From positions 124,001 through 188,000 of the forward strand of contig CAWGNG010000016.1 of the NCBI GenBank assembly GCA_963823895.1: a DNA stretch of 64,000 nucleotides, in the 5' to 3' direction. The translations under genes were made by a program, and so were the position numbers. This DNA comes from G963675935 sp963823895. GTDB lineage: Bacteria; Planctomycetota; Planctomycetia; Pirellulales; Thermoguttaceae. Positions 33,209-42,387 of this stretch are shown piece by piece. The number at the start of each line of letters is the position of its first letter. The first letter of the stretch is position 1. The notes beneath the pieces were generated by a model. The model was not told where the DNA came from and made no database searches. It worked only from the letters and a program-made list of their open reading frames with translations.

Positions 33209-36200
33209 ATGACTCCGCAGCAATTCATCGCCAAGTGGCAGCGGGTGAATCTCTCCGAGCGGAGCGCCTGCCAGCAGCACTTCCTCGACCTCTGCGAACT
33301 GCTCGACCAACCGAAACCCGCCGATGCCGATCCCGACGGCCAGTGGTATACCTTCGAGCGCGGCGTCACCAAGACCGAAGGCGGCGACGGCTGGGCCGAC
33401 GTCTGGATGCGCGACCACTTCGGTTGGGAGTATAAGCGGCGCCACAAGGATCTTGCTGCCGCCTACAAGCAGTTGCTTGACTACCGCGAGGACCTCGAAA
33501 ACCCGCCGCTGCTGGTCGTCTGCGACATGGACCGCTTCGAGGTCCATACCAACTTCACCAACACGCGGAAGCGGGTCTATGCGTTCGACCTGGAAGGTCT
33601 TGCCCAGCCGACCAACCTGGAAATCCTGCGGAAGCTGTTTACTGAGCCGGACGAGCTGCGGCCCGATGTGCATGCTGAGGCGATTACCAAGGACGCGGCG
33701 GAGCGGTTGGGCGATCTTGCCAAGCGCCTGCGGATGCGGAAGGGGGTGTCGGCCCAGCGGGCGGCCCACTTCTTGATGAAGCTCATGTTCTGCATGTTCG
33801 GCGAGCGGATCGGCCTGCTGCCATCGAAGCTCTTTGGCCGACTCTTGCAGACCGCCAAGGCCAATCCGGCGATGCTCACGCGCAGACTGGAAAGCCTCTT
33901 CCAGACAATGGCCGACGGGGGCGATTTCGGCGCGGAAGTCATCCCCCACTTCAACGGCGGACTTTTTGCCGATAACGACGTAGTCCCGCTCACCGCGCCG
34001 GAAATCAACACCCTGGCCTCCGTGAACGCCTACGATTGGTCGAACGTCGAGCCGTCGATCTTCGGCACGCTCTTTGAACGGCACTTCGACCCGACAAAGG
34101 AATCGCTGGTCGGTGCCCATTACACCCGCCGCGAAGATATTGCCACGCTGGTCGAGCCGGTGGTGATGGCGCCGCTGCGGCGGGAGTGGGCGGAGGTTCG
34201 CCGGCGGTGCGACGAGGAGCTTTGGCCGAAAGTCCAAGAGACCGCCCGCACCGCTGGCAAGAAGGAAACGGCAAAGGGGTCGAGGCCCCGCAAGGCCTTC
34301 GACCGCGCGTTGCAGGACTTCGCCGAGCGGCTGCACCACGTCACGGTCTTCGATCCGGCCTGTGGCTCGGGCAACTTCCTCTACGTGGCAATCAATCTGC
34401 TCTTGGACCTGGAGAAGGACGTAATCACCTACGCAGCGGCGCACGGGCTGCCCCTGATTCCGCACGTCCGGCCCACGCAGCTTTCTGGGCTGGAGGTCAA
34501 CCCCTTTGCCCAGCAGTTGGCGCAGGTGGTCATCTGGATCGGTTACCTCCAGTGGATGCACCACAACGGCTTCAAGGAGCCGCGCGACCCGGTGCTCGAG
34601 CCGATCGAGAATATCCGCTGCCAGGACGCAATCCTCGACCTCTCCGACCCGGAGCACCCAAAAGAACCCGAATGGCCAGAGGCGGACTTTATTGTAGGAA
34701 ATCCGCCGTTCTTGGGTGGAAAACTCTTGCGAACCAACTTGGGCAACGAGTACGTGGACGCCATGTTCCGCGTATGGGACGATGGCGTGCCGCGCGAGGC
34801 GGATTTGTGCTGCTATTGGTTCGAGAAGGCCCGCCGGCAAATCGAGCGCAAGAAATGCTCCCGAGCCGGGCTGCTCGCTACGCAAGGCATTCGCGGCGGC
34901 GCGAATCGCACAGTGCTCAAGCAAATCAAGCAAACCGGCGACATCTTCTTCGCCGAGAGCGATCGCGATTGGGTCCTCGATGGCGCAAACGTACACGTGT
35001 CGATGGTCGGGTTCGATAACGGTAACGATTCCAACCGCATCCTCGATGGAAAGGTGGTCGGGCAGGTCAACGCAAACCTGCGATCGACGGCAGACACCAC
35101 GACAGCGCGGCCATTGCAGAGCAACCTGAATGTGTCTTTCATGGCAGACACAAAGGGAGGGGCCTTTGACATTGCTGAGGATGCCGCTCTGGAAATGCTC
35201 CGGTCACCGAACCCTCATGGCCGCCCAAATTCAGACGTTGTCGTGCCCTGGATCAACGGCCTCGATGTTACCCGCCGGCCTCGGGATTATTGGATCATCG
35301 ACTTTGGCCTGGACATGTCCGTCGAGCAGGCGGCCCTCTTCGGCGCGCCGTTCGATCACATACTCAAGAAAGTCCGCCCCGAAAGAGAGAAAAACAACCG
35401 ACAATCGTATCGAGATCACTGGTGGGTTCACGTCGAACCCCGGACGGAATTGAGGAAGCAACTGAAGCCGCTTCCGAGATTCATCGTTACTGTGGGTGTG
35501 GCAAAGCATAAACTCTTTGCGTGGGTGGAACCGCCAACCCTGCCCGATCACGCGCTACTCGCATTCACTCGTTCCGACAACTGCTTCTTCGGTGTCCTCC
35601 ATTCTCGCATCCACGAGGTATGGGCCCTGCGGATGGGGACGCAATTGGAGACGCGGCCGCGCTACACTCCGACGAGTTGTTTCGAGACGTTCCCATTGCC
35701 CGAGTGCGTGTGGCCGGCCGGCGGTTGTGGTGCAGGCGTCCCGCCTGCCTCCGGCCAGCCCGACGTCTCATCGGCCACCAAAAAGTCGCGCAAGAAGAAC
35801 ACAGTAGAAGCGGCGTCCCGCCGCTTTTCGCCGACGGACACGGCCACGACGCGCCCAACAACGCGGCGAGACGCCGCGTCTACTCACGCAGGCGGGACGC
35901 CTGCACCACAAGCCGCCGCGATCGCCGCCGCGGCCAAGGAATTGGACGAACTGCGGAACCGCTGGCTGAATCCGCCCGAGTGGACCAAAACCGAAATTCT
36001 CGAATTCCCCGGCTCGGTCGACGGTCCCTGGGCACGCTACATTGATCCGGCCACCATCTCCCCTCTCCCGCTCACGGGAGAGGGGCCGGGGGTGAGGGCG
36101 GCCCAACGACATGGCGGCCCTCACTCCGACCATCTCCCGAAGGGCGAGGGGACGACCGCTGTAAACCCTCTCCCCTCTCCCCTCTCCTCTCTCCCCTCCG

Positions 36201-36436
36201 TCGGCACCGTTCGCTGGCCTCGCATCGTGCCCAAAGACGCCGACTGCGCCGAAAGCCTGAAAAAGCGCACGCTAACCAACCTCTACAACCAGCGCCCCAC
36301 CTGGCTTGCCAACACCCACCAAGAACTCGACGAGGCCGTCTTCGCCGCCTACGGTTGGTCGCCCACTCTATCCGACGAAGAGCTCCTCGCCCGCCTTCTA
36401 CAGCTCAATCTCGCCCGCGCTGCCGACCACCGGTAG
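33209..36436 (+). CDS. MmeI-like type IIL/IIG restriction-modification enzyme
   Basis: This 1075-residue single-chain protein resembles MmeI. The N-terminal nuclease domain has the D-x(n)-E-x-K pattern around D64 and WEYK (73-76). A helical connector follows (residues about 150-300). The gamma-class adenine methyltransferase core has motif I FDPACGSGNF near 381 and motif IV GNPPF near 497. A target-recognition region comes after about 600. By family knowledge these proteins modify one adenine and cut about 20 nt away without a separate subunit. No partner genes are nearby, and the two neighbours are unrelated. Residues about 840-900 and 950-990 are translated palindromic repeats that lengthen the C-terminal part. 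Phase variation or loss of cutting cannot be judged. Confidence 0.88.
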   Translation: MTPQQFIAKWQRVNLSERSACQQHFLDLCELLDQPKPADADPDGQWYTFERGVTKTEGGDGWADVWMRDHFGWEYKRRHKDLAAAYKQLLDYREDLENPPLLVVCDMDRFEVHTNFTNTRKRVYAFDLEGLAQPTNLEILRKLFTEPDELRPDVHAEAITKDAAERLGDLAKRLRMRKGVSAQRAAHFLMKLMFCMFGERIGLLPSKLFGRLLQTAKANPAMLTRRLESLFQTMADGGDFGAEVIPHFNGGLFADNDVVPLTAPEINTLASVNAYDWSNVEPSIFGTLFERHFDPTKESLVGAHYTRREDIATLVEPVVMAPLRREWAEVRRRCDEELWPKVQETARTAGKKETAKGSRPRKAFDRALQDFAERLHHVTVFDPACGSGNFLYVAINLLLDLEKDVITYAAAHGLPLIPHVRPTQLSGLEVNPFAQQLAQVVIWIGYLQWMHHNGFKEPRDPVLEPIENIRCQDAILDLSDPEHPKEPEWPEADFIVGNPPFLGGKLLRTNLGNEYVDAMFRVWDDGVPREADLCCYWFEKARRQIERKKCSRAGLLATQGIRGGANRTVLKQIKQTGDIFFAESDRDWVLDGANVHVSMVGFDNGNDSNRILDGKVVGQVNANLRSTADTTTARPLQSNLNVSFMADTKGGAFDIAEDAALEMLRSPNPHGRPNSDVVVPWINGLDVTRRPRDYWIIDFGLDMSVEQAALFGAPFDHILKKVRPEREKNNRQSYRDHWWVHVEPRTELRKQLKPLPRFIVTVGVAKHKLFAWVEPPTLPDHALLAFTRSDNCFFGVLHSRIHEVWALRMGTQLETRPRYTPTSCFETFPLPECVWPAGGCGAGVPPASGQPDVSSATKKSRKKNTVEAASRRFSPTDTATTRPTTRRDAASTHAGGTPAPQAAAIAAAAKELDELRNRWLNPPEWTKTEILEFPGSVDGPWARYIDPATISPLPLTGEGPGVRAAQRHGGPHSDHLPKGEGTTAVNPLPSPLSSLPSVGTVRWPRIVPKDADCAESLKKRTLTNLYNQRPTWLANTHQELDEAVFAAYGWSPTLSDEELLARLLQLNLARAADHR
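35728..35912. repeat. Composite palindromic repeat inside the MmeI-like gene
   Basis: Outer arms gtggtgcaggcgtcccgcct and aggcgggacgcctgcaccac enclose another pair (agcggcgtcccgccgctttt / aacgcggcgagacgccgcgt). The frame stays open through about 60 codons. Confidence 0.75.
36058..36100. repeat. 'ctctcccgctcacgggagag' repeat inside the MmeI-like gene
   Basis: A copy of the CCTCACCCCCGGCCCCTCTC element, translated in frame as SPLPLTGEGPGVRA. A second, looser copy follows to about 36190. Confidence 0.7.
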
Positions 36437-36526
36437 ACGCGGCGTCCCGCCGCCCGCAACAAAGCGGCGAGACGCCGCTTCTACGAATCCCGCTTCGCCC
36501 ACGCTTACGTGCCGTTGGCCCAAGAG
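36437..36526. repeat. 'gcggcgtcccgccgc' palindromes after the MmeI-like gene
   Basis: Arms tagacgcggcgtcccgccgc and aagcggcgagacgccgcttc follow the stop codon immediately. The family matches the inner pair at 35728-35912. Confidence 0.6.
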
Positions 36527-36690
36527 CTAGTGTAGTGATTCACAATTGAGTGACTTTACGGAAGGGCAACAGGTGGGGCAGACATTCCTGTCTGCCAGGG
36601 AAATCGGGCAAGCCTGGCAGACAGGAATGTCTGCCCCACCTGTCAATCCCGTGATTTATAAAACCCCAATAGCGTGACGCACTACACTAG
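36527..36690. mobile_element. MITE-like element with 11-bp inverted ends, nested palindrome inside
   Basis: CTAGTGTAGTG at 36527-36537 faces its exact complement at 36680-36690. Similarity extends inward (then nnTCAC and ATTG). A complete 'gtggggcagacattcctgtc' palindrome (36571-36643) is nested inside. A related end, TGTAGTGTCTCGCAAATAA, lies at 52063-52082 next to the IS630. No coding capacity. Confidence 0.5.
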
Positions 36691-36843
36691 GTGAAACGGC
36701 TGTGCATTTCAGTCCCCAGTGGGCGAAAGGGTTGGGCACTTCAGCGCCCAGTTCGCCCGGCGATTCAATGGCGCGGGCGTATCACGTGCGATGCAGGCAG
36801 GCGGAACCGCCTCTTTTGCCACCACGCCGCACGGACGCAGCGG

Positions 36844-37293
36844 CTAAACGGCTTTTTCGGCCCCCCGAACCTCCAAGTACGCGCTGAGCATAATCTGGGC
36901 CGCCAGCATGTCCATCCGCCTCTTCCGCCGCTTCCGCGTCATGTCGGCGGTAAGCAGAAACTGCTCCGCCTCGTGGCTGGTGAATCGCTCGTCGAAGAAT
37001 TCGACCGGCACGCCTGTCGTCTCGGCAAGCCATTGGCCGAACTGCCGGGCCTCGACCGATTTCTCACTCTCGCCGCCGTCTAGGTGGATCGGCAGCCCGA
37101 CGACGAACAATACGATCCTTTCGTCGGCCACGAGCCGCCGAAACCGCTCGGCGTCGCGCTCGACGCTGCGGCGGGTGTAGTTTTCCAGCGGGCTGGCGAT
37201 CGTCCGCTCGGGATTGCTCACGGCGATGCCGATCCGCACGGTCCCGTAGTCGATGCCCGCCACGCGGCCGGGCAGTGCCGGCTGGCCGTTCAT
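36844..37293 (-). CDS. ruvX: Putative pre-16S rRNA nuclease / Holliday-junction resolvase-like, YqgF family
   Basis: A 149-residue RNase H-fold protein with the family motifs GIDYGTVRIGIAVSN (catalytic Asp), VVGLPIHLDGGESE, FFDERFTSHEAE (catalytic Glu) and a C-terminal KRRMDMLAAQIMLSAYL (catalytic Asp). In E. coli YqgF matures the 5' end of 16S rRNA. Its ATG overlaps the stop of the upstream hydrolase gene as ATGA. Confidence 0.93.
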   Translation of the reverse strand: MNGQPALPGRVAGIDYGTVRIGIAVSNPERTIASPLENYTRRSVERDAERFRRLVADERIVLFVVGLPIHLDGGESEKSVEARQFGQWLAETTGVPVEFFDERFTSHEAEQFLLTADMTRKRRKRRMDMLAAQIMLSAYLEVRGAEKAV

Positions 37294-38348
37294 AGCACTT
37301 TCTCCGACTTCTTCTCAGGCGCGTCCGACTTTTTCAGCGGATGCCGCTCGGCCGCCGAGATGAAGTAACCGTGCTGCAAAAAACAGAGCACGTACTGCTG
37401 GACTTTCGGATTGTCCATCATGAACGAATGGAGCATCGGCAAACGGACGAAGTCGTGCGCCCCGGTCAGCTTGGTCGTCTCGACGCTGATCACGCCGTCG
37501 TTATCGCCCACCAGGATCGGATTGTAGCCCTTGTCGTTTCCTTTGCCGCCGGCGATGATGCCGAACGGAAAATCGGGCGTGGCCAAGCGTTTTTCCAACT
37601 GCGGCCAATTGCGGCCGAGGTCCTGGCCGGCGTCGCCGGTGATCTCCTTGAACAGGACGTTGTCGGCAAACGTCTCGGCCAGCAGGGCACCCTGGTTGGG
37701 CGGGCCGAGCATGACAAACCGCCCGAACCGCATCTTCGCACGCCGGTCGGCCGCCGCCGCGTTCGCCGACTGCTTCACCGGATCCTGCCGGGCCAGGTCG
37801 CCCAAGTAGTGGCGAATCACGATGTTGCCCATGCTGTGGCCGACGAAATTGATCTCCTCGATGCCGTCGAGGTGGTTGATCAGATGCCGCAGCGTCCGCG
37901 CGTGCTGGGCCATGTCGTACCGCGTACTCGGATATTCGATGTTGAAAGTCTCATAGCCGCCCTTGTCGTGAAGATAGCGGCAGAGCGACTCCATCGACGC
38001 CCGGCTGCGTCCAAGGCCGTGCAGCACGACAACCGCCTTGCCTTTCATCGGCGGCAAGCGGCGATCTTGTTTGATCCGCTCCAGCGCGGCGAGGCATTCG
38101 TCGTAACTGCCCGAGGCGTAACGCAGGTTGCGCCCGTCGAGCAGCCGGCAGCGCTCGTTGAAGATGTTCCGCTGGATCCGCCACTGGTGGAAATGGATCT
38201 CGTCGGCCCAGAACTGTTTTCCCCCCAGGGTAGGCATCGGCAAAGACATTGGACTGTTCACCCCCGGTTCCTCAGCGACCGCCCGGCCCGCCAAGCTGGC
38301 CAGCGTGGCCGAAAGCATCAGGCCCATGTACATCAGGCGACGAATCAT
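37290..38348 (-). CDS. Exported alpha/beta hydrolase, lipase-like
   Basis: 352 residues starting at ATG 38348. A signal peptide (MGLMLSATLASLAGRAVAEE) precedes the hydrolase core: AVVVLHGLGRSRASM as the oxyanion-hole strand, the nucleophile elbow GHSMGN, an acid in GDNDGVISVE, and His near LHSFMM. Triacylglycerol-lipase-like enzymes of this shape act on esters outside the cytoplasm; the substrate is unknown. Its stop overlaps the ruvX start. The longer upstream reading crosses a palindromic repeat and was rejected. Confidence 0.85.
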   Translation of the reverse strand: MIRRLMYMGLMLSATLASLAGRAVAEEPGVNSPMSLPMPTLGGKQFWADEIHFHQWRIQRNIFNERCRLLDGRNLRYASGSYDECLAALERIKQDRRLPPMKGKAVVVLHGLGRSRASMESLCRYLHDKGGYETFNIEYPSTRYDMAQHARTLRHLINHLDGIEEINFVGHSMGNIVIRHYLGDLARQDPVKQSANAAAADRRAKMRFGRFVMLGPPNQGALLAETFADNVLFKEITGDAGQDLGRNWPQLEKRLATPDFPFGIIAGGKGNDKGYNPILVGDNDGVISVETTKLTGAHDFVRLPMLHSFMMDNPKVQQYVLCFLQHGYFISAAERHPLKKSDAPEKKSEKVL

Positions 38349-38361
38349 ACGCCAATCCCAA

Positions 38362-38440
38362 AGGGGAAAAGGGGACAGGTCCAATTTGTGCGAAGCACCC
38401 TCCGGGTCGTTCCGGCAAATTGGACCTGTCCCCTTTTCCC
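38362..38440. repeat. Palindrome 'ggggacaggtccaatttg'
   Basis: Arms aaaaggggacaggtccaatt and aattggacctgtcccctttt lie between divergent genes. Related to the ggggactgtccc family. Confidence 0.7.
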
Positions 38441-38559
38441 TGGCGACATACTGTCCCCGTGTCAAGGCGTGCCGGCGGCCGCTGTATAACGACATGGCGT
38501 ATATTATAATGGTTTCCCACGCATCGAGAAAACCCGATCAAGGGGAAGGATTTCCGGTT

Positions 38560-39228
38560 TTGGCCACGTCTCGCACCTTTGCCATCGGCGACATTCACGG
38601 CTGCCTGGCCGCACTGGAAGCCCTTCTGGCGGCGATCCGACCGCGGGCGGACGACACGATCGTTACGCTGGGCGACTACGTCGACCGAGGCCCCGACTGC
38701 CGTGGCACGATCGAACGGCTGATCAACCTCGGGCGGCAGTGCCGGCTGATCCCTCTGTTGGGCAACCACGACAACTTGATGTTGAAGGTCCACGACGGCC
38801 GCCACGATCTCTACGTCGATTGGCTCATGTTCGGCGGCCACGCGACGCTGACGTCGTACGATACCGACCGGCCCGAGGACGTTCCGCCGGCGCACATCGA
38901 GTTTTTGCGCGGCTGCCTGCTCTTCCACGAATCGGAGCAGTGCTTTTATCTTCACGGCAACTACCTGGCCGACGTGCCGCTTTCGCAGCAGCCGGCGGAA
39001 ACGCTCCTCTGGGATTCGGTGAGAGCTCGGCGTCCCGGCCCGCACTGTTCGGGCAAGACCGCCATCGTCGGCCACGCCTCGCAAAAGAGCGGCGAAATCC
39101 TCGACCTCGGCTACCTCAAGTGCATCGACACCTGGTGCTACGGCGACGGCTGGCTGACGGCCCTTGAGGTCGATAGCGGGCAGACGTGGCAGGCGGACAA
39201 GGCGGGCCGACTGAGGGCGGAGGGCTGA
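38560..39228 (+). CDS. Metallophosphoesterase / serine-threonine protein phosphatase
   Basis: The protein carries the phosphoprotein-phosphatase motifs GDIHG, GDYVDRGPD and GNHDNLM, and later a His in IVGHASQ. Such single-domain enzymes dephosphorylate proteins or diadenosine polyphosphates using two metal ions. I prefer TTG 38560 because AGGGGAAGGA (38541-38550) lies 9 nt upstream and a TATAAT (38505-38510) precedes it, which would put transcription start before this codon. ATG 38494 gives a longer N-terminus without a ribosome-binding site and remains possible. Confidence 0.85.
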   Translation: MATSRTFAIGDIHGCLAALEALLAAIRPRADDTIVTLGDYVDRGPDCRGTIERLINLGRQCRLIPLLGNHDNLMLKVHDGRHDLYVDWLMFGGHATLTSYDTDRPEDVPPAHIEFLRGCLLFHESEQCFYLHGNYLADVPLSQQPAETLLWDSVRARRPGPHCSGKTAIVGHASQKSGEILDLGYLKCIDTWCYGDGWLTALEVDSGQTWQADKAGRLRAEG

Positions 39229-39295
39229 GGGCTGGGCGGTTCACCGCCCAGTAGAGCCGCTCGCGGCTTCGCAACCCGGCCGCCCTTCCGCTACA

Positions 39296-40771
39296 ATGAA
39301 TGCCATGCCCCGTCGTTTCTTCATCCAAACCGTTGGCTGCCAGATGAACGTCCTCGACAGCGAGTTGCTCGCCGGCGAGTTGCTCCGGGCGGGACACCAG
39401 CAGGTCGATGCCATCAGCCGTGCCGACACGATCCTGCTGAACACGTGCAGCGTCCGCCAGCACGCCGAAGATAAAATCTACAGCCTGCTGGGCCGCTTGA
39501 AGAAACTGAAGCAACAGCGGCCGGGACTGATTATCGCCGTGCTCGGCTGTATGGCCCAAAAAGATCGGCACGAAATCTTCCGCCGCGCCCCGCACGTCAA
39601 TCTGGTCGTCGGCCCAGGCCAGTTGGGCCAATTGCCGGCCCTGATCGAGCGCGTCGCCGCGGGCGGCGGGCCACAGTTGGAAATCAGCTTGGATCGCATC
39701 GGCGGCGATCGAGCGTCGGTCGAACGGAGTTTCGTCCAGTTCGCCCCCGACCGCACCGCCGCTGGCCGGCCGGCGCCGCATCAGGCGATGGTGCGAATTA
39801 TGTTCGGCTGCGACAAGTTCTGCACGTATTGCGTCGTGCCGCGCGTCCGCGGGCCGGAACAGAGCCGCCCGGCCGCGGAAATCGTCGAAGAGGTTCGCCG
39901 GCTGGCGGACCACGGCTGCCTCGAAGTGACGCTGCTCGGCCAGACGGTCAACAGCTATCGCGACGCCGCCGGCCCGCGCACTATCGAGCTGGCCGATCTG
40001 CTCTACATGCTGCACGAGATCGACGGCATCCGCCGGCTGCGATTCGTCACCAATCATCCGAGACACATGACCGCCGCACTGCTCCAGGCGATGCGCGACT
40101 TGCCGAAGGTCTCGCCCTATTTGCACGTTCCAGCACAGAGCGGGTCGAACGCGATTCTGGAACGCATGAAACGCGGCTACACGGTCGAGTACTACCGCGA
40201 CATGCTCGCCCGCGCCCGCCAAATGCTCCCGCACGTCGCCGTGACCAGTGATTTCATCGTCGGCTTCTGCGGCGAGAGCGAGGAGGACTTCCGGCAGACC
40301 GCCGAACTGGTGCGCAATGCGCGGTTCAAGAACAGTTTCATCTTCAAGTACAGCGGCCGACCCGGCACCAAGGCCGACGAGTTGTACATGGACGACGTGC
40401 CCGAGGCGGCCAAGCGGCGGCGAAACAACGAACTGTTGGCGATTCAGAACGCGATCTCGCTGGAAGACAATCAGCCGTTTCTCGGCCGCACGGTCGAGAT
40501 TCTGGTTGAGGGGCCGAGTAAGGTGGCGAAAAAGCGGGCTTCTCGGAAAGGGGCTTCAGAGATGAGGGAAGACCCGAGAATGGGTCGCCCCCACCCAAGC
40601 CCTCTGCCGAACGGAGAGGGGACGCAACTCGTCGGCCGGACGACCTGCGACCGCATCGTCGTCTTTGAAGGCTCGACCGAACTGATCGGCCGCATTCTGC
40701 CGAGCACCATCGAGAAGATCGACGCGTTTACGCTGTTCGGCCGAGCGGTCGTTCGCGACGATCGACAATGA
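39296..40771 (+). CDS. miaB: tRNA-2-methylthio-N6-dimethylallyladenosine synthase (MiaB)
   Basis: This radical-SAM methylthiotransferase modifies A37 of tRNA. The N-terminal UPF0004 domain has TVGCQMNVLDSE, NTCSVRQHAEDK and AVLGCMAQ with the three auxiliary-cluster Cys residues. The radical-SAM motif is CDKFCTYC. A C-terminal TRAM domain follows (NQPFLGRTVEILVEG ... GSTELIGRILPSTI). Within the TRAM domain a degenerate repeat (40591-40621) adds HPSPLPNGEG in frame, giving 491 residues instead of the usual 440-460. The reading frame is intact. Confidence 0.95.
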   Translation: MNAMPRRFFIQTVGCQMNVLDSELLAGELLRAGHQQVDAISRADTILLNTCSVRQHAEDKIYSLLGRLKKLKQQRPGLIIAVLGCMAQKDRHEIFRRAPHVNLVVGPGQLGQLPALIERVAAGGGPQLEISLDRIGGDRASVERSFVQFAPDRTAAGRPAPHQAMVRIMFGCDKFCTYCVVPRVRGPEQSRPAAEIVEEVRRLADHGCLEVTLLGQTVNSYRDAAGPRTIELADLLYMLHEIDGIRRLRFVTNHPRHMTAALLQAMRDLPKVSPYLHVPAQSGSNAILERMKRGYTVEYYRDMLARARQMLPHVAVTSDFIVGFCGESEEDFRQTAELVRNARFKNSFIFKYSGRPGTKADELYMDDVPEAAKRRRNNELLAIQNAISLEDNQPFLGRTVEILVEGPSKVAKKRASRKGASEMREDPRMGRPHPSPLPNGEGTQLVGRTTCDRIVVFEGSTELIGRILPSTIEKIDAFTLFGRAVVRDDRQ

Positions 40772-40805
40772 GCGATTCTCCCGTTTCGCCGCGACCGCGC
40801 GGGAA

Positions 40806-42293
40806 TCACTTTCCGATACAGAAGCGGCTGAAGATGCGGTCTAAGACGTCGTCGGTGTAGATGGCGCCGACGACCTTGCCAAGCTCATCGAGAGCGACGC
40901 GGATTTCGGCGGCCGCCAACTCCTCCTGGCCCGCGACGGCGATGCTGCGGGCTTGCCGCAGGGACTGCGCGGCGAGACGGAGCGACTCGCGGCAGCGGGC
41001 GGCGGTCGCGGCAACCACGCCACCGTGCGCGTCGGCGACGGCAAGGGCCTTTCGCCGCAACTGGTCGCGCAGCGCTTGCACCCCCTCGCCCGTTCGACTG
41101 CTGGTTGCGATGGCCGCCGCGACAACCTCGATCACCTGCGGGGCATCGCACTTCGTCAGCACGACGATTCGTTGCTCGCCTGCGGGCTCCCGCTGCAACT
41201 CGCAACGTTCCCAGTCGTCCAGCGGACGAGTCGAATCGAGACAGAAGACGTGGACATGCGACGAGCGGCGTTGTGAGTCGGTTGCAAGCTGGGCGGCACG
41301 CTCGATCGTCCCCTCGGCGTGCGAAACTGCAAGCGGTTGGGGGAGTCCGGCCGTGTCGATCAGGCGGCACTTGACGCCGTCGAGATCGAGTTCAGCGGTG
41401 AGATAGTCGCGCGTCGTGCCGGGCTGATGCGAGACCAACGCCGCCGACTTGCCGGCAAGTGCATTGAACAGGCTGCTCTTACCCGTGTTGGGCCGGCCGA
41501 GCAACACGGCTTGCACCATATCGACCGTTTCGCTGCGGGAATCCATCTGCCGCTCGACGGCGGCCACCTGGTTTTCGGCATCTGCCAGGCGGCAATCCAA
41601 CTGCTCGCGGGCGATGAAGGGCAAATCCTCGTCGGTGAAATCGAAACCGGCCTCCAAGTCAGCCAGCAGGTCGAGCAGGTCGTCGCGCAGCCGGTGCAGC
41701 GGCCGAGCCAACCCGCCGGCCAGTTGGCCGAGCGCGGCGTCGAGCGCCGTGGGGCTATCGGCGTCGATCACGCCCAAGACCGCTTCGGCCTGGGTCAGGT
41801 CGATTCGCCCGGCCAGGAACGCCCGCAGCGTGAACTCGCCCGCAGCGGCCAATCGAGCGCCGGCGGCACAGACGGCCCGCAGCACCATTTGCAGCAGCGG
41901 CGGCGAGCCGATCGTGTGAATCTCGACAACCGGCTGGCCGGTATAGCCGCGTCTCGGCCAGCAATAGACGTCGCAGGGAATCGGCGAATGAACGTCCGCG
42001 AGATGGAGCGATGCAGCGGCAGCGCGGGGGTGGCAGTGCAACTGCCACACCAACGGGAGACATTCTTGTCGGTGGGGCACATATTCCTGTCGGTGGGGCA
42101 GACATTCTTGTCTGCCACAGTCTTGCTCACTCTGGCAGACAAGAATGTCTGCCCCACCGACAAGATTCTCTGTCCCACCCCAAACACTGGCAAGACACTC
42201 CATCGCCCTCGGTCCGCTGATGCGCACGATGCCGCGTGCCGCACCCCCTGGCGGCGAGGCGATGGCGGCTATCGTGTCGTCGAGGGAAAACAT
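40806..42293 (-). CDS. mnmE: tRNA uridine-5-carboxymethylaminomethyl modification GTPase MnmE
   Basis: With MnmG it modifies U34 of certain tRNAs. The start is ATG 42293 (MFSLDDTIAAIASPPGGAAR). The N-terminal formyl-THF-binding domain ends in GEFTLRAFLAGRIDLTQAEA. The G domain carries GRPNTGKSSLFNAL (G1), GTTRD (G2), DTAGLP (G3) and TKCD (G4). The C-terminal FCIGK Cys motif is present. About 50 residues (roughly 42-90; 42023-42170) are translated palindromic repeats (including ADILVCQSEQDCGRQECLPH) inserted near the start of the N-terminal domain; the surrounding sequence is otherwise normal. The gene converges with miaB. Confidence 0.93.
   Translation of the reverse strand: MFSLDDTIAAIASPPGGAARGIVRISGPRAMECLASVWGGTENLVGGADILVCQSEQDCGRQECLPHRQEYVPHRQECLPLVWQLHCHPRAAAASLHLADVHSPIPCDVYCWPRRGYTGQPVVEIHTIGSPPLLQMVLRAVCAAGARLAAAGEFTLRAFLAGRIDLTQAEAVLGVIDADSPTALDAALGQLAGGLARPLHRLRDDLLDLLADLEAGFDFTDEDLPFIAREQLDCRLADAENQVAAVERQMDSRSETVDMVQAVLLGRPNTGKSSLFNALAGKSAALVSHQPGTTRDYLTAELDLDGVKCRLIDTAGLPQPLAVSHAEGTIERAAQLATDSQRRSSHVHVFCLDSTRPLDDWERCELQREPAGEQRIVVLTKCDAPQVIEVVAAAIATSSRTGEGVQALRDQLRRKALAVADAHGGVVAATAARCRESLRLAAQSLRQARSIAVAGQEELAAAEIRVALDELGKVVGAIYTDDVLDRIFSRFCIGK
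42023..42182. repeat. Three to four palindromic repeats inside mnmE
   Basis: A gggtggcagtgcaactgcca copy is followed by successive cattcttgtcggtggggcag units, and by an inverted pair around gcagacattcttgtctgcca / tggcagacaagaatgtctgc. All are kept in frame. Confidence 0.75.
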
Positions 42294-42387
42294 TGGGGAT
42301 TGCTGATTGTTGATTGGAGATTGCTGATCGATGAATGCAATTCGGCCGTCAATCAACAATCAATAATCTGCAATCGACAATTGGTGA
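42294..42387. repeat. AT-rich 'ttgctgattgttgattg' inverted repeat
   Basis: Arms attgctgattgttgattgga and tcaatcaacaatcaataatc face each other in the gap between mnmE and yidC. It is much more AT-rich than the surroundings. Confidence 0.55.
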
